Part shown: in pieces, positions 1 through 8,728 of the stretch
How positions within the stretch are numbered: position 1 is the first letter of the stretch
Layout of the letters: the number at the start of each line of letters is the position of its first letter
Assembly (NCBI RefSeq): GCF_003065425.1
Contig: NZ_CP026949.1
Coordinates: 1,860,001-1,924,000, forward strand
Direction: 5' to 3'
Source: Mycetocola zhujimingii
GTDB taxonomy: Bacteria; Actinomycetota; Actinomycetes; Actinomycetales; Microbacteriaceae
Length of the DNA: 64,000 bases
Translations under genes and position numbers: made by a program
The notes under the pieces: model-generated
The model's input: the letters and a program-made list of their open reading frames with translations, nothing else
Told to the model about the DNA's origin: nothing
Databases searched by the model: none

Positions 1-2439
1 CCCGCAACACCGGCAACACCGGCGACGCCCGAACGTCAGGCGGCGCCGACGACCCCGGTCACCTCGGCGCCTGCAACCCGGAACCCGCTGAACGCGGATA
101 CCCCGTCGACGACGGATGCCACACCACCGAAATCGGACGCCAGCACGTCGAAGGCGGATGCCACCCCGCCGAAGCCCGATGCCGTCACGGGCACACCCAC
201 GCCATCGACCGCTGACGTTGTGCCGCCCAAGGCCGATGCCGGTGCCGATGTCGCGACCCGGGCTGCCGCGCCGGTTCCGGTCCCCGAGACCGACGTCCTT
301 GAGGCGGTCTCTGCCGGTGCTTACCGCGACCCGCACGCGGTCCTTGGACAGCACACGTTCGGCTCTGAGTCGGTCATCCGCGTCCTTCGGCCGTTCGCGT
401 CATCCGTCACCGCGATCCTCTCCGATGGAGAAGAGGTGCAGCTCGAGCACCTCTACGGCGGCATCTGGGCAGGCACGCACTCCAACGGCTTCGCCGATTA
501 CCGTGTGCGCGCAACGTACGAGGACGGCGGGGCATGGACCTCAGACGACCCGTACCGCTTCCCGCCGACGATCGGCGAACTCGACCTTCACCTCATCGGT
601 GAGGGCAGGCACGAGGAGCTGTGGCACGCACTCGGTGCCCGCCTCACGACCCACTCCGCCTACGGCGACCCCGTCGAGGGAACAGCGTTCACCGTGTGGG
701 CACCGCACGCTCGCGCCGTCCGGGTCATCGGCGAGTTCAACGGCTGGCACGGCCTGTCCCACGCCATGCGCACCATGGGGCCGACCGGCGTCTGGGAACT
801 CTTCGTCCCTGACGTTGCTGCCGGCGCGAAGTACAAGTTCGAGATTCTGACCGCGAACGGTGAGTGGGTGCAGCGCGCAGACCCGATGGCCAGGTTTACG
901 GAGATCCCGCCGCTCACGGCATCCGTCGTCGGTGAATCGACGCACACCTGGAACGACTCAGCGTGGCTCGAGCGTCGCGCGGGCACAAACCCGCAGGACG
1001 GGCCGATGAGCATCTACGAGATGCACCTCGGCTCATGGCGCCCAGGCCTCGGCTACCGCGAAGTTGCCGAGCCATTAATCGAGTACATTCGCGCGCTCGG
1101 CTACACCCACGTAGAGTTCATGCCGCTGGCTGAGCACCCGTACGGCGGATCGTGGGGCTACCAGATCAGCGGCTACTACGCGCCGACGAGCCGCTTCGGC
1201 CACCCCGACGACCTCAAGTACCTGATCGACCAGCTGCACCAGGCCGGCATCGGCGTACTGATGGACTGGGTTCCAGGACACTTCGCCACCGACGAGTGGG
1301 CGCTCGGCCGCTTCGACGGACAGGCTCTCTACGAGCACTCGGATCCGCGCCTCGGCGAGCACAAGGACTGGGGCACGTATATCTTCAACTTCGGCGACAG
1401 CCAGGTGCGCAACTTCCTCGTTGCAAACGCGCTGTACTGGCTGGAGGAGTTCCACGTCGACGGTCTTCGCGTCGACGCCGTTGCATCGATGCTCTACCTC
1501 GACTACTCGAGGGAAGAGGGCCAGTGGGTGCCCAATGAGCACGGTGGCCGCGAGAACCTCCACGCCATCAGCCTGCTCCAGGAGGCGAATGCGACGGCGT
1601 ACAAGCGCAACCCCGGCATCGTGATGATCGCCGAGGAGTCGACGAGCTGGCCGGGAGTCACCAGGCCGACGTCGGCTGGCGGACTGGGCTTCGGCATCAA
1701 GTGGAACATGGGCTGGATGAACGACACCCTCCAGTACATGAAGGAAGACCCGATGTACCGCCAGTACCACCATGGCGAGCTGACGTTCACCTTCGTCTAT
1801 GCGTTCAGCGAGAACTTCCTCCTGCCGATCAGCCACGACGAGGTCGTGCACGGCAAGGGATCCCTCCTGACCCGGATGCCGGGAGACCACTGGCAGAAGC
1901 TCGCGAACGTTCGTGTGTTCCTCGCCTTCATGTGGGCGCACCCGGGCAAGCAGCTGCTGTTCATGGGACAGGAGTTCGGCCAGCCGTCCGAATGGTCTGA
2001 GGCACGCGGTCTCGACTGGTGGATTCTCGACCAGCCTGCGCACCAGGGCCTGTTCAACCTCGTCGGGCAGCTCAACGCCGTCTACAAGGAGAACCCGGCA
2101 CTCTGGGCGCGCGACAGCGACCCTGAAGGGTTCGAGCTCATCGATGGTGGCGACGCCGAGCACAGCGTGCTGTCGTTCCTGCGCCGCGACCACGACGGCA
2201 ATGCCATTGCCGTGCTGCTGAACTTCTCCGGCGCTCCCGTCGGCCCTTACCGGGTCGGGCTGCCCGAAGCCGGCGAGTGGGAAGAACTGCTCAACACGGA
2301 TGCCACGGCCTTCGGCGGCTCCGGAGTCGGCAACATGGGTTCCGTCACGGCCACGGACACCCCGTGGGCGGGGCGTCCCGCCTCCGCCGAGGTGACACTG
2401 CCTCCGCTCGGGAGCATCTGGCTGCGCCTGCGCCGCTAG
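1..2439 (+). CDS. glgB: 1,4-alpha-glucan branching enzyme GlgB, 5' end cut by window edge
   Basis: Forms alpha-1,6 branches in glycogen or alpha-glucan by cutting and re-attaching alpha-1,4 chains, in the cytoplasm. Counting from the GTG at 220, a CBM48-like start (DPHAVLGQH) lies near residue 40 and a second CBM48 (VWAPHARAVRVIGEFNGW) near 155-175. The GH13 barrel shows DGLRVDAVAS (nucleophile Asp) near 413, IAEEST (acid Glu) near 470 and ISHDEVVHG near 535. The 739 residues from GTG 220 already match a full GlgB. However, the frame stays open back to base 1 through a Pro/Ala/Thr/Asp-rich stretch with repeated PPKxDA units. I therefore treat the gene as continuing past the left edge, with a low-complexity N-terminal extension; the alternative is a start at 220. 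A strong hairpin follows the stop. Confidence 0.95.
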   Translation, partial: PATPATPATPERQAAPTTPVTSAPATRNPLNADTPSTTDATPPKSDASTSKADATPPKPDAVTGTPTPSTADVVPPKADAGADVATRAAAPVPVPETDVLEAVSAGAYRDPHAVLGQHTFGSESVIRVLRPFASSVTAILSDGEEVQLEHLYGGIWAGTHSNGFADYRVRATYEDGGAWTSDDPYRFPPTIGELDLHLIGEGRHEELWHALGARLTTHSAYGDPVEGTAFTVWAPHARAVRVIGEFNGWHGLSHAMRTMGPTGVWELFVPDVAAGAKYKFEILTANGEWVQRADPMARFTEIPPLTASVVGESTHTWNDSAWLERRAGTNPQDGPMSIYEMHLGSWRPGLGYREVAEPLIEYIRALGYTHVEFMPLAEHPYGGSWGYQISGYYAPTSRFGHPDDLKYLIDQLHQAGIGVLMDWVPGHFATDEWALGRFDGQALYEHSDPRLGEHKDWGTYIFNFGDSQVRNFLVANALYWLEEFHVDGLRVDAVASMLYLDYSREEGQWVPNEHGGRENLHAISLLQEANATAYKRNPGIVMIAEESTSWPGVTRPTSAGGLGFGIKWNMGWMNDTLQYMKEDPMYRQYHHGELTFTFVYAFSENFLLPISHDEVVHGKGSLLTRMPGDHWQKLANVRVFLAFMWAHPGKQLLFMGQEFGQPSEWSEARGLDWWILDQPAHQGLFNLVGQLNAVYKENPALWARDSDPEGFELIDGGDAEHSVLSFLRRDHDGNAIAVLLNFSGAPVGPYRVGLPEAGEWEELLNTDATAFGGSGVGNMGSVTATDTPWAGRPASAEVTLPPLGSIWLRLRR

Positions 2440-2457
2440 GCCCCTGAGCCCCTGCAT

Positions 2458-2500
2458 CGCGCCTCGCGCTGGTCCCCGTGACCGGCGCGGGGCGCGTTGT
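2458..2500 (+). terminator. Terminator-like hairpin after glgB
   Basis: A 13-nt GC-rich arm (2458-2470) pairs with 2484-2496 with little mismatch. An inner GGTC/GACC stem extends it around a 5-nt loop, and TTGT follows. Its place 18 bp after the glgB stop fits an intrinsic terminator, although the T-run is poor. Confidence 0.6.
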
Positions 2501-2516
2501 CGTTGGGCTCGGCGCC

Positions 2517-2586
2517 GCGAGAGCATCACTTGCGGTCGAAAGCACCACTTCCGCGGGATGTTCTCGACCGGAACTGATGCGCTCGC
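2517..2586. repeat. Degenerate palindrome, family A copy 1
   Basis: A 70-nt imperfect palindrome begins GCGAGAGCATCA and ends TGATGCGCTCGC. It shares the GGTCGAAAGCA / TGTTCTCGACC inner arms with the two better-preserved copies at 2647-2714 and 35121-35188. It lies in the 311-bp gap between convergent glgB and the thioredoxin gene. Confidence 0.55.
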
Positions 2587-2646
2587 GCTGAAGAAGCACG
2601 CCCCAGCCGCCGGCCCACGCTGCCGATGCAGTGCGTGGCCCCCACG

Positions 2647-2714
2647 CGAAAACACCCGCCCCGGTCGAGAACACCCGTTATAACGGGTGAACTCGACCGG
2701 AACGGGTGTTCTCG
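2647..2714. repeat. 68-nt palindromic repeat, family A copy 2
   Basis: A long inverted repeat has outer arms AACACCCGCC / GGAACGGGTGTT, middle arms GGTCGAG / CTCGACC and a central ACCCGTTATAACGGGT. The arms fold onto each other almost end to end. It sits 36 bp downstream of the thioredoxin gene stop (minus strand), on the far side of glgB, so it could terminate transcription from both sides. The same 68-nt design recurs at 35121-35188. Confidence 0.8.
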
Positions 2715-2750
2715 GTGAGGCTGGCTCTGTAGCCGACTACTGGAGCCGGC

Positions 2751-3734
2751 TTAGTAGAGCAGGTTCGTCAGACGTGCCCTGGCCTGACCGACACGCGGGT
2801 CGGTCACACCGACGACCTCGAACAGGTCGAGCAACCGCGTACGAATGATCGTGCGGTCCTCGGGTCCCGCTGCCTCAAAGAGGGTGAGAAGCCGATCGAA
2901 AGCATCCTCGACGTGGCCTCCAGACAGGTCAAGGTCCGCCACATCGAGCTGCGCGTCCAGATCATTGGGTTGCGCGGCGCCCGCGGAGCGGATCTCTTCG
3001 ATCGTCTTGCCGTTGAGCCGGTGAAGCAGGCTTACCTGAGCCAGACCGGCGACGGCCATCTTGTCGAGGGGGTTTTGAGCGATCGCCTTCGAGTATGCGG
3101 CCATCGCGCGCGGGTAGTCCCCCGCCTCGATCGCGTCGTACGCCTCGGCGTGCAGAGGCGGAAGCGGGGGCTCAACGGGCTCGGCTTCCTCGACCGGCTC
3201 GCCGGCAACAACGGCGACAGAGCTGACGCCCGTCTGTTCTGCTGCCTGGAGCACCTGCTCGAAGATCGCGCGGACCTGCTGCTCGGGAATGGCGCCGGTG
3301 AACAGCTGCAGCGGGCGACCACCGATGAGCGCGACGACTGCCGGGATCGACTGTGCCTGGAACGCCTGCGCCAGCTGCGGGTTCGCATCGACGTCGACCT
3401 TGACGAGAAGGAGGCGTCCTCCATACTCGGCGGTGAGCTTCTCGAGCACCGGCGACAGCTGCTTGCACGGTCCGCACCATTCGGCCCACAGGTCGACGAT
3501 GACGGGAACCTGCTGAGAAATTTCGAGGAACTGGGCGAAGTTCACGTCGGTGCCGTCGAGCACGAGCGCGGGAACGTTCACGCCGCCCCCTTCGCCCTGA
3601 GCCGCGACGGGGGCACCTGGCGCTGCGGGCGCCGCGGTTCCGGGCGCTGGACGGTTCACGAGGCTCGACAGGTCGACAGCACCGCGGAGTGCCGCACTGT
3701 TCAGGGGCGACGGCCCTGGCTGGACCCCGCTCAC
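2751..3734 (-). CDS. Thioredoxin-fold protein with TPR tail (CnoX/YbbN-like)
   Basis: At 327 residues it has a disordered Ala/Pro-rich N-terminus (1-55), a thioredoxin fold with WCGPC at 86-90 and a helical tetratricopeptide C-terminal half from about 195. This architecture is that of YbbN/CnoX, holdase-type proteins that hand clients to chaperonins in other bacteria. Unlike the E. coli protein, which lacks the first redox cysteine, both cysteines are present, so a redox role is possible. The GTG start overlaps the stop of the upstream envelope-protein gene by 4 bp (GTGA), so the pair is probably translationally coupled. The client and partner are unknown here. Confidence 0.85.
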   Translation of the reverse strand: MSGVQPGPSPLNSAALRGAVDLSSLVNRPAPGTAAPAAPGAPVAAQGEGGGVNVPALVLDGTDVNFAQFLEISQQVPVIVDLWAEWCGPCKQLSPVLEKLTAEYGGRLLLVKVDVDANPQLAQAFQAQSIPAVVALIGGRPLQLFTGAIPEQQVRAIFEQVLQAAEQTGVSSVAVVAGEPVEEAEPVEPPLPPLHAEAYDAIEAGDYPRAMAAYSKAIAQNPLDKMAVAGLAQVSLLHRLNGKTIEEIRSAGAAQPNDLDAQLDVADLDLSGGHVEDAFDRLLTLFEAAGPEDRTIIRTRLLDLFEVVGVTDPRVGQARARLTNLLY

Positions 3735-5560
3735 GGCAGCTGCACCGCGGCCGTCAGGCTCTGGCTGAAGCCGAGCAACCTGATCTGGTCGGTGCTCCCG
3801 GCCGGGGGAACATAGAACAAAAGCTGGTCACCGTAGGTCGATTGCACGCCCTTCTCCGTTTCTGTGATTCCACTCAGCGCGGACACCGCACCTGTCGTCT
3901 TAATCTTTGCACCGACCTCGAGTGGTTTGACGACCTCGTTCTCGGCGATATTGACGGAGACGAGGGCTCCTGAGTCGTTGGTCGCAAGCGCGAGCGCCGG
4001 TGCGCTGCCCGCCGCGACGGAGAACTCGATCGATGCGGTCGTCGGCAGAGCAGCCTTCTTTGCCTCGCGGTCAGCGGCGATCACTCCCCTGAGCGTGTCG
4101 GCGTCGCCGCTGAACAGGGATGTGAATTCGCTGTTGTCCCCGTTCGTGATGACATCGGCGTATGCCGCGGCCAGCTTGTTTGGGGGCAGAAGAAGGAATG
4201 CAGAGTCCGGCGGCAACTGGGCGGCGCCGATGGTCGCGGGGGCCACCTCGGGGATCTCGGCCTGCGGCTCAAGGCGCACAGCGTATTCGACGTGGTAGTT
4301 CTCACGCGGGCTCGCCTGCACGAGAACCACCGCGGTCGGCGCTGCCGTCGGGTTCTCCTCGTCCTGGACAACGGTCATGACCGTGCGCGGCCAGGTGTCG
4401 GTCGCCTGCGGGAGGGTGAGTCCGCCAGGCGAGGACGGAATCGAGGGTGCCGACGCGTACTCGGGGATCTTCGCGCGAATCAGGTAGTTGGCCTTGCGCT
4501 CGTCGAGCGCAGGACCGACGAACCGGGTGGCAGCGAGATCGGCATTGAGCGTCTCGTCCGCTTCCGTCGCGGTAGTCGAGATGCGGGCGGTAATGCGCTC
4601 GAGCTGGGGCGTCGTCACGGCTGGAGCCGGCTGGTCCTCGGCCTCGAGTTCAATCTCCTCCGTCGGTGTTGCTGACGGAGTCGAGTCGGATGAAAGATCC
4701 GGCCAGTACCCGGCGGAGCAACCGCTGAGGGCGAGCGAGGAGACGAGAGCGACCGGGATAAGGGCAACCATCGTCCTCTTCGGTGCCCGCTGGCGGCGGG
4801 GGGCGCTTCCGTGCCTCTTGTCTGACTTGTAACGTGATGGCTTCGGCACTTTGGGCATTTTCTCCATCCCGGGTCCGGCTGTGATGCCCTTCCGGCGAGG
4901 CCCACGGCTCTTTCGCATGTGGTTGATGCCGAGCAGGTACAGCACGAGACCGGCAATGAGAAGAAGGATGCCGCCGGCAATGAGGGGGCCGGCCCACGGG
5001 GTCGCATTGTCGAGCGGCCACGAAATTTCGACGTTGGACGGAGCAGGGTCTGTTCCGTTCGAGGCGATCAGAACGCTGATGTCTTCCGGCACGTTGATCG
5101 TTGTGACGACTGCGCCCTCTTCCGAGTGCTCCGCGAGCCAGAGGTCGGAGCCTCGCGGGTCGTCGAGCTCCATCTGCGCGGTGACCTGATCGGGAGTGAG
5201 TTCACCGTCCTGCTCCTGTGGGGTGTCTGCGGGCTCAGGCTCGACAACTGCGTCGACGAGTTCACCGCTCTCCTCGTCAAGGGTGAGTTCGTTGTACGAC
5301 GCGCCTCCAAGCCACGCGAGTACGTCGGCCGTCCGGCCGTACGACACGAAAACCGTGTCGCTTCCGGAGACCGTCAGCGACTGCTGACCTTCCTCGGATA
5401 CCAGGACGTCTCCGTCGATCACGGTGTACGGAAGTTCGCTGTCCACACTGGTCTCAATGCCATAGGTGGATGGGCCAAGGAACACGGTGCGCTGGGCGAT
5501 GCCGAGCACAATCATGGTCGCGGCAACCACGAACGCCAGAATAGCGAGTACGAATCGCAC
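3731..5560 (-). CDS. Large envelope protein with two membrane segments and an internal lipobox-like signal
   Basis: This 609-residue protein is not a family I can name. It has a hydrophobic segment at 3-20, an acidic extracytoplasmic stretch to about 185 and a second segment at 188-211 (GPLIAGGILLLIAGLVLYLL). A basic linker (about 215-263) is followed by a third hydrophobic run starting at Met264 and ending in SLALSGC at 275-281, which looks like a lipoprotein signal peptide and lipobox. About 330 residues follow without other membrane segments. It may therefore be a fusion of a membrane protein and a lipoprotein, or residue 264 may be a second start. The GTG start has AAGGAG 5 bp upstream. 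The gene is coupled to the thioredoxin/TPR gene, suggesting a joint envelope or folding task. Confidence 0.8.
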   Translation of the reverse strand: MRFVLAILAFVVAATMIVLGIAQRTVFLGPSTYGIETSVDSELPYTVIDGDVLVSEEGQQSLTVSGSDTVFVSYGRTADVLAWLGGASYNELTLDEESGELVDAVVEPEPADTPQEQDGELTPDQVTAQMELDDPRGSDLWLAEHSEEGAVVTTINVPEDISVLIASNGTDPAPSNVEISWPLDNATPWAGPLIAGGILLLIAGLVLYLLGINHMRKSRGPRRKGITAGPGMEKMPKVPKPSRYKSDKRHGSAPRRQRAPKRTMVALIPVALVSSLALSGCSAGYWPDLSSDSTPSATPTEEIELEAEDQPAPAVTTPQLERITARISTTATEADETLNADLAATRFVGPALDERKANYLIRAKIPEYASAPSIPSSPGGLTLPQATDTWPRTVMTVVQDEENPTAAPTAVVLVQASPRENYHVEYAVRLEPQAEIPEVAPATIGAAQLPPDSAFLLLPPNKLAAAYADVITNGDNSEFTSLFSGDADTLRGVIAADREAKKAALPTTASIEFSVAAGSAPALALATNDSGALVSVNIAENEVVKPLEVGAKIKTTGAVSALSGITETEKGVQSTYGDQLLFYVPPAGSTDQIRLLGFSQSLTAAVQLP

Positions 5561-5752
5561 TAAATCTCCTTCTCTGCTGCAACCGCACGGGCATTTTCGC
5601 TCGAATTATGGTCAGCATCGGGCCGGAAGCAACAGGCACAGACGTTTCAGACTAGCCGAGATCCCTGAGAGGCACCTAGCAGCGACTGGGGCATCGCACA
5701 CCTCGGCGCCCGACCACTACGATGATGAAATGTTCACCGCGATGGTACCCAC

Positions 5753-6799
5753 GTGAAGATTCAGAACCCGTTCCGGTTCGGCCTCATCGGTACCCTCGGC
5801 GTCGGTCTCGGCCTTCTCATCATCCTCTCAATCGTCACGCTGCAGACGATTCTCACGTACATCGGTGCCGCGATCTTCATCGCGCTCGGACTCGACCCGA
5901 TCATCACCTGGCTCGAGAAGAAGAGGGTTCCGCGGTGGAGTGCCCTCATCGTTGTCATCGTCGGCTTGCTCGCGCTCTTCGCCGGCCTGGTCTGGATGGT
6001 GGTCCCCATCATCGTCGACCAGATCTCCGAGCTCATCAGAATCATTCCCGATCTGCAGACGCAGTTTCAGGAGTATCCGCTCGTCGACAACCTCTCTGAG
6101 CAGTTCCCCTTCATCGACTTTCAGAAGATCATTACGGACGCCGGCGATTTCCTGACCTCGAACATCACCAACATCGGCAGCGGTGCCATCAAGTTCGCTG
6201 TCGCCATCGGGACCGGCCTCTTCGGCGCCCTCATCGTCCTTATCCTGACGATTTATTTCACCGCATCCCTGCCGGCCATCAAGCGGGGCCTCTACCAGCT
6301 GGTTCCGGCGACCAGGCGCGAGCGCTTCGCTGACCTCGCCGAGCAGATCACCGACTCGGTCGGCCGTTATGTCATCGGTCAGGTCGGAATCGCCGCGTGC
6401 AGCGGCATCCTGACCTTTATCTTCCTGTCGGTCATCAAGGGTCCGTTCCCGCCGGTGCTCGCGTGCGTCGCATTTTTCTTCTCGATGATTCCGCTCGTCG
6501 GCACGCTGACCGGTTCGATTATCATCACGCTCGTCTGCCTGATCCCCGGACTCGGCTCACCGCTGACCGCTCTCGTTGCCGCGATCTACTACCTGATCTA
6601 CATGCAGGTTGAGGCCTATATCCTCAGCCCGAACATTATGAGGCGTGCGGTCAGTGTGCCGGGCGCGGTCGTCGTGATCGCCGCACTCGCCGGTGGTTCT
6701 CTGCTTGGGCTTCTCGGCGCGCTCATCGCTATCCCGACAGCAGCCTCGATACTGCTGATCATCAAACAGGTGGTCATTCCACGCCAGAACGAGCTGTGA
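5753..6799 (+). CDS. AI-2E family transporter (PerM-like membrane protein)
   Basis: The 348-residue protein has several hydrophobic helices: about 12-40 (two runs), 60-85, 140-175 and a C-terminal cluster from 205 to 335. The large soluble loop between helices is rich in acidic and aromatic residues. Conserved late-helix patterns such as SMIPLVGTLTGSIII and IPTAASILLI fit the AI-2 exporter/PerM superfamily. Members move small molecules or ions across the cytoplasmic membrane, but the substrate cannot be told from sequence. It starts with GTG at 5753, divergent from the 609-residue envelope gene across 190 bp, and no strong Shine-Dalgarno sequence is visible. Confidence 0.85.
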   Translation: MKIQNPFRFGLIGTLGVGLGLLIILSIVTLQTILTYIGAAIFIALGLDPIITWLEKKRVPRWSALIVVIVGLLALFAGLVWMVVPIIVDQISELIRIIPDLQTQFQEYPLVDNLSEQFPFIDFQKIITDAGDFLTSNITNIGSGAIKFAVAIGTGLFGALIVLILTIYFTASLPAIKRGLYQLVPATRRERFADLAEQITDSVGRYVIGQVGIAACSGILTFIFLSVIKGPFPPVLACVAFFFSMIPLVGTLTGSIIITLVCLIPGLGSPLTALVAAIYYLIYMQVEAYILSPNIMRRAVSVPGAVVVIAALAGGSLLGLLGALIAIPTAASILLIIKQVVIPRQNEL

Positions 6800-6876
6800 G
6801 TCAGAACGAGCGGTAGCCACGGTACGAGCGCCGCGGGACAATCGCCGCATGAGCACTCGCTCACCGCGAGCGGGAC

Positions 6877-7605
6877 TCAGGCCTCGGCGACGTCCCACTC
6901 GTTAGGGAGCGGAAGCGCTGCGGGGTTCACAGCCTTGACGATCTCGGTGAGCACGCGGCGGGTTTGCGTCTCACCAACCCACAGGTGCTTTCCGCCCTCG
7001 ACCGCGATCAGCACGGCGTTCGGAACGCCGGAGAACCGCGCTGTCGCCTCATCGGGGCGGAGATAGTCGTCGAATTCAGGAATTACGGCGATCACGGTGC
7101 GGGGGTCGTCCCGCCATGCGTCAAGCTCAGCCTGTGTCGCACGGTGAAGCGGCGGCGACAACAGGATGACGCCATCCACCGGGTGGTCCCTGCCGTACTT
7201 GATGATGATCTCGGTTCCGAATGACCAGCCGACGAGCCAGGGCCGGGGCAGTCCCCTGGCGGTGACGAAGTCCATGGCCGCCCTGAGATCCAGTTCCTCC
7301 GTGACTCCGTCGCCGAACTCGCCGTCGCTTGTCCCCCGCTCGGAGCTGGTACCCCGCGTGTTGAACCTGAGCACGGCGAGATCGGCCATGGCGGGAAGTC
7401 TGGCCGCAGCCTTCCGGAGGATATGGGAGTCCATGAAACCGCCAGCGGTCGGCAGCGGATGGAGCGTGACCAGTGTCGCGACCGGTGGCCGGTCGGCGGG
7501 GACAGCGAGCTCGCCGACGAGGGTGAGCCCGTCATCCGTGGTCAACGTGATTTCTTCACGCACGGCGGGCAGTACGGTGCCGCCGCGCACCTCGATGTGG
7601 GTCAT
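6877..7605 (-). CDS. Alpha/beta hydrolase
   Basis: This 242-residue cytoplasmic hydrolase has the strand-turn pattern TLHPLPTAGGFMDSH (oxyanion region, about 48-61), FNTRGTSS (81-88) and the nucleophile elbow GWSFGT with Ser128. HLW near residue 210 supplies the likely catalytic His. The family covers esterases and related enzymes, and no substrate can be given. It is transcribed after a small Cys/His protein with a 9-bp gap, so the two probably share an mRNA. It ends 77 bp from the convergent AI-2E gene. Confidence 0.85.
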   Translation of the reverse strand: MTHIEVRGGTVLPAVREEITLTTDDGLTLVGELAVPADRPPVATLVTLHPLPTAGGFMDSHILRKAAARLPAMADLAVLRFNTRGTSSERGTSDGEFGDGVTEELDLRAAMDFVTARGLPRPWLVGWSFGTEIIIKYGRDHPVDGVILLSPPLHRATQAELDAWRDDPRTVIAVIPEFDDYLRPDEATARFSGVPNAVLIAVEGGKHLWVGETQTRRVLTEIVKAVNPAALPLPNEWDVAEA

Positions 7606-7614
7606 GGGTTCCGT

Positions 7615-7914
7615 TCAGCCGATTCGCCAGCAGTGAGTGTGCCAGTGGCGCCTGGCAGCAAGGTCAGCCTCATCCCCCAGGACGCCGTCGGCCCGCCAGA
7701 TGACGAGGTGCGGCACCGATGGCTTGATGCCAAGCCCACAGCCCGGGCAGAGGTATTCCTTGACGGCGCGTTCGGCGCTGACCGGCTGGACGAAGAACTC
7801 CCGACCACGACGGGACTCCGTGCGCTTCCAGCCCGAGAGCAGGTGTTCGAGGGAATCGCCCTCACCTGTCGACGGTCCGCCTGGCCGCCGCTTCGGACGG
7901 TTGCTTCGTGGCAT
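7615..7914 (-). CDS. Small actinobacterial Cys/His protein of unknown function
   Basis: The 99-residue protein has a basic N-terminus, a CPGCG pair near residue 56 and a C-terminal HWHTHCW cluster. Together these look like a zinc-binding treble-clef arrangement. Homologues are widespread in actinobacteria as uncharacterised proteins; I recognise the type but not a function. It lies 9 bp upstream of the alpha/beta hydrolase on the same strand, so they are likely co-transcribed. The ATG at 7914 is chosen because the next upstream region has no start in frame with better spacing, although its Shine-Dalgarno sequence is weak. Confidence 0.75.
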   Translation of the reverse strand: MPRSNRPKRRPGGPSTGEGDSLEHLLSGWKRTESRRGREFFVQPVSAERAVKEYLCPGCGLGIKPSVPHLVIWRADGVLGDEADLAARRHWHTHCWRIG

Positions 7915-7959
7915 GGGTTCAGTCCAGGCACCGCTTCCGCCGGTCGGCGGACGCTGTGA

Positions 7960-8676
7960 CTAGTACCAGTTCTTGGCCTGCGAGTGGCCCCACGCGCCGC
8001 ACGGGGTGCCGTAGCGACCGGAAATGTAGCCAAGTCCCCAGGTGATCTGCGTTGCAGGGTTAGTTGCCCAGTCGCTGCCCGCGCTGGACATCTTGCTGCC
8101 TGGAAGCGCCTGAGGGATACCGTACGCACCGCTTGACTTGTTTTCCGCGTTGACGCGCCAGCCAGATTCCTTCTTCCACAGCGCAACGAGGCAGGAGAAC
8201 TGGTCCTCGCCCCAGCCACGCGCAAGCACCATGTCGTGCGCGATTGCCTGTGCGGAACCCGGGTCAGCGTTGACCTTGGGAAGCGGTGCAGCCGGCTTTT
8301 TGCCCGGTGCGGTCGCCTTGGCATCCGATTTTGCGTCTTCGGTCTCTTCGGTCTCTTCGGGTTCTTCGACGACGACCGGTTCGGGGATCGGCGCGGCGAC
8401 GAACTCGTAACCGTCGCGCGTGAACGTGGTCTGGTAAGCGCCGGCGACGGCAAGCGTCTGAGTGCTCTCCCCGTCGTACCGGTCAGCGACCTGGAAGTAT
8501 GGCGACGCTGTTGCTCCCGAGTACGGGTCGACGACGTTGACGGCTACGACCGAAACCGCGGCGACGAACGAGAAGAAGAACAGCGTGAACGGACTGCGGG
8601 ACCGGGGTCTCTCAAAGGCCCGCCCGACTCGGGGAGCAGGTACGGAGGACTCGAGTTTCACAGGATGTTTAGCCAC
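7960..8676 (-). CDS. Membrane-anchored lytic transglycosylase-domain protein
   Basis: The 238-residue protein has an N-terminal membrane segment or signal anchor (about 30-48), an acidic Glu/Thr/Pro linker (95-135) and a C-terminal lysozyme-like domain. Glu170 in LWKKESGW fits the catalytic Glu of SLT-type transglycosylases, and SSGAYGIPQALPGSKM is the conserved active-site loop. Such proteins cleave peptidoglycan glycan strands outside the cell, and actinobacterial examples resemble resuscitation-promoting factors. The GTG start at 8676 lacks a clear Shine-Dalgarno sequence. It is a single gene, 45 bp downstream of the DivIVA-repeat gene's 3' neighbourhood, and likely has its own promoter. 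Confidence 0.85.
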   Translation of the reverse strand: MAKHPVKLESSVPAPRVGRAFERPRSRSPFTLFFFSFVAAVSVVAVNVVDPYSGATASPYFQVADRYDGESTQTLAVAGAYQTTFTRDGYEFVAAPIPEPVVVEEPEETEETEDAKSDAKATAPGKKPAAPLPKVNADPGSAQAIAHDMVLARGWGEDQFSCLVALWKKESGWRVNAENKSSGAYGIPQALPGSKMSSAGSDWATNPATQITWGLGYISGRYGTPCGAWGHSQAKNWY

Positions 8677-8728
8677 GATTTTTCGATTTTAGCCCAGAAC
8701 GGGGCTCACCGCGAGTTTGAATCGCGAT

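Noticed and set aside
1075-2655. Long open frame antisense to glgB (526 codons)
   Set aside because: Arg/Val/Ala-rich shadow of a high-GC gene; no domain, and glgB motifs on the other strand are unmistakable.
7602-8453. Arg/Ser/Pro-rich 283-codon frame on the minus strand
   Set aside because: It overlaps the transglycosylase gene and the small Cys/His gene, both with conserved motifs in another frame; its composition is a frame-shift artefact.
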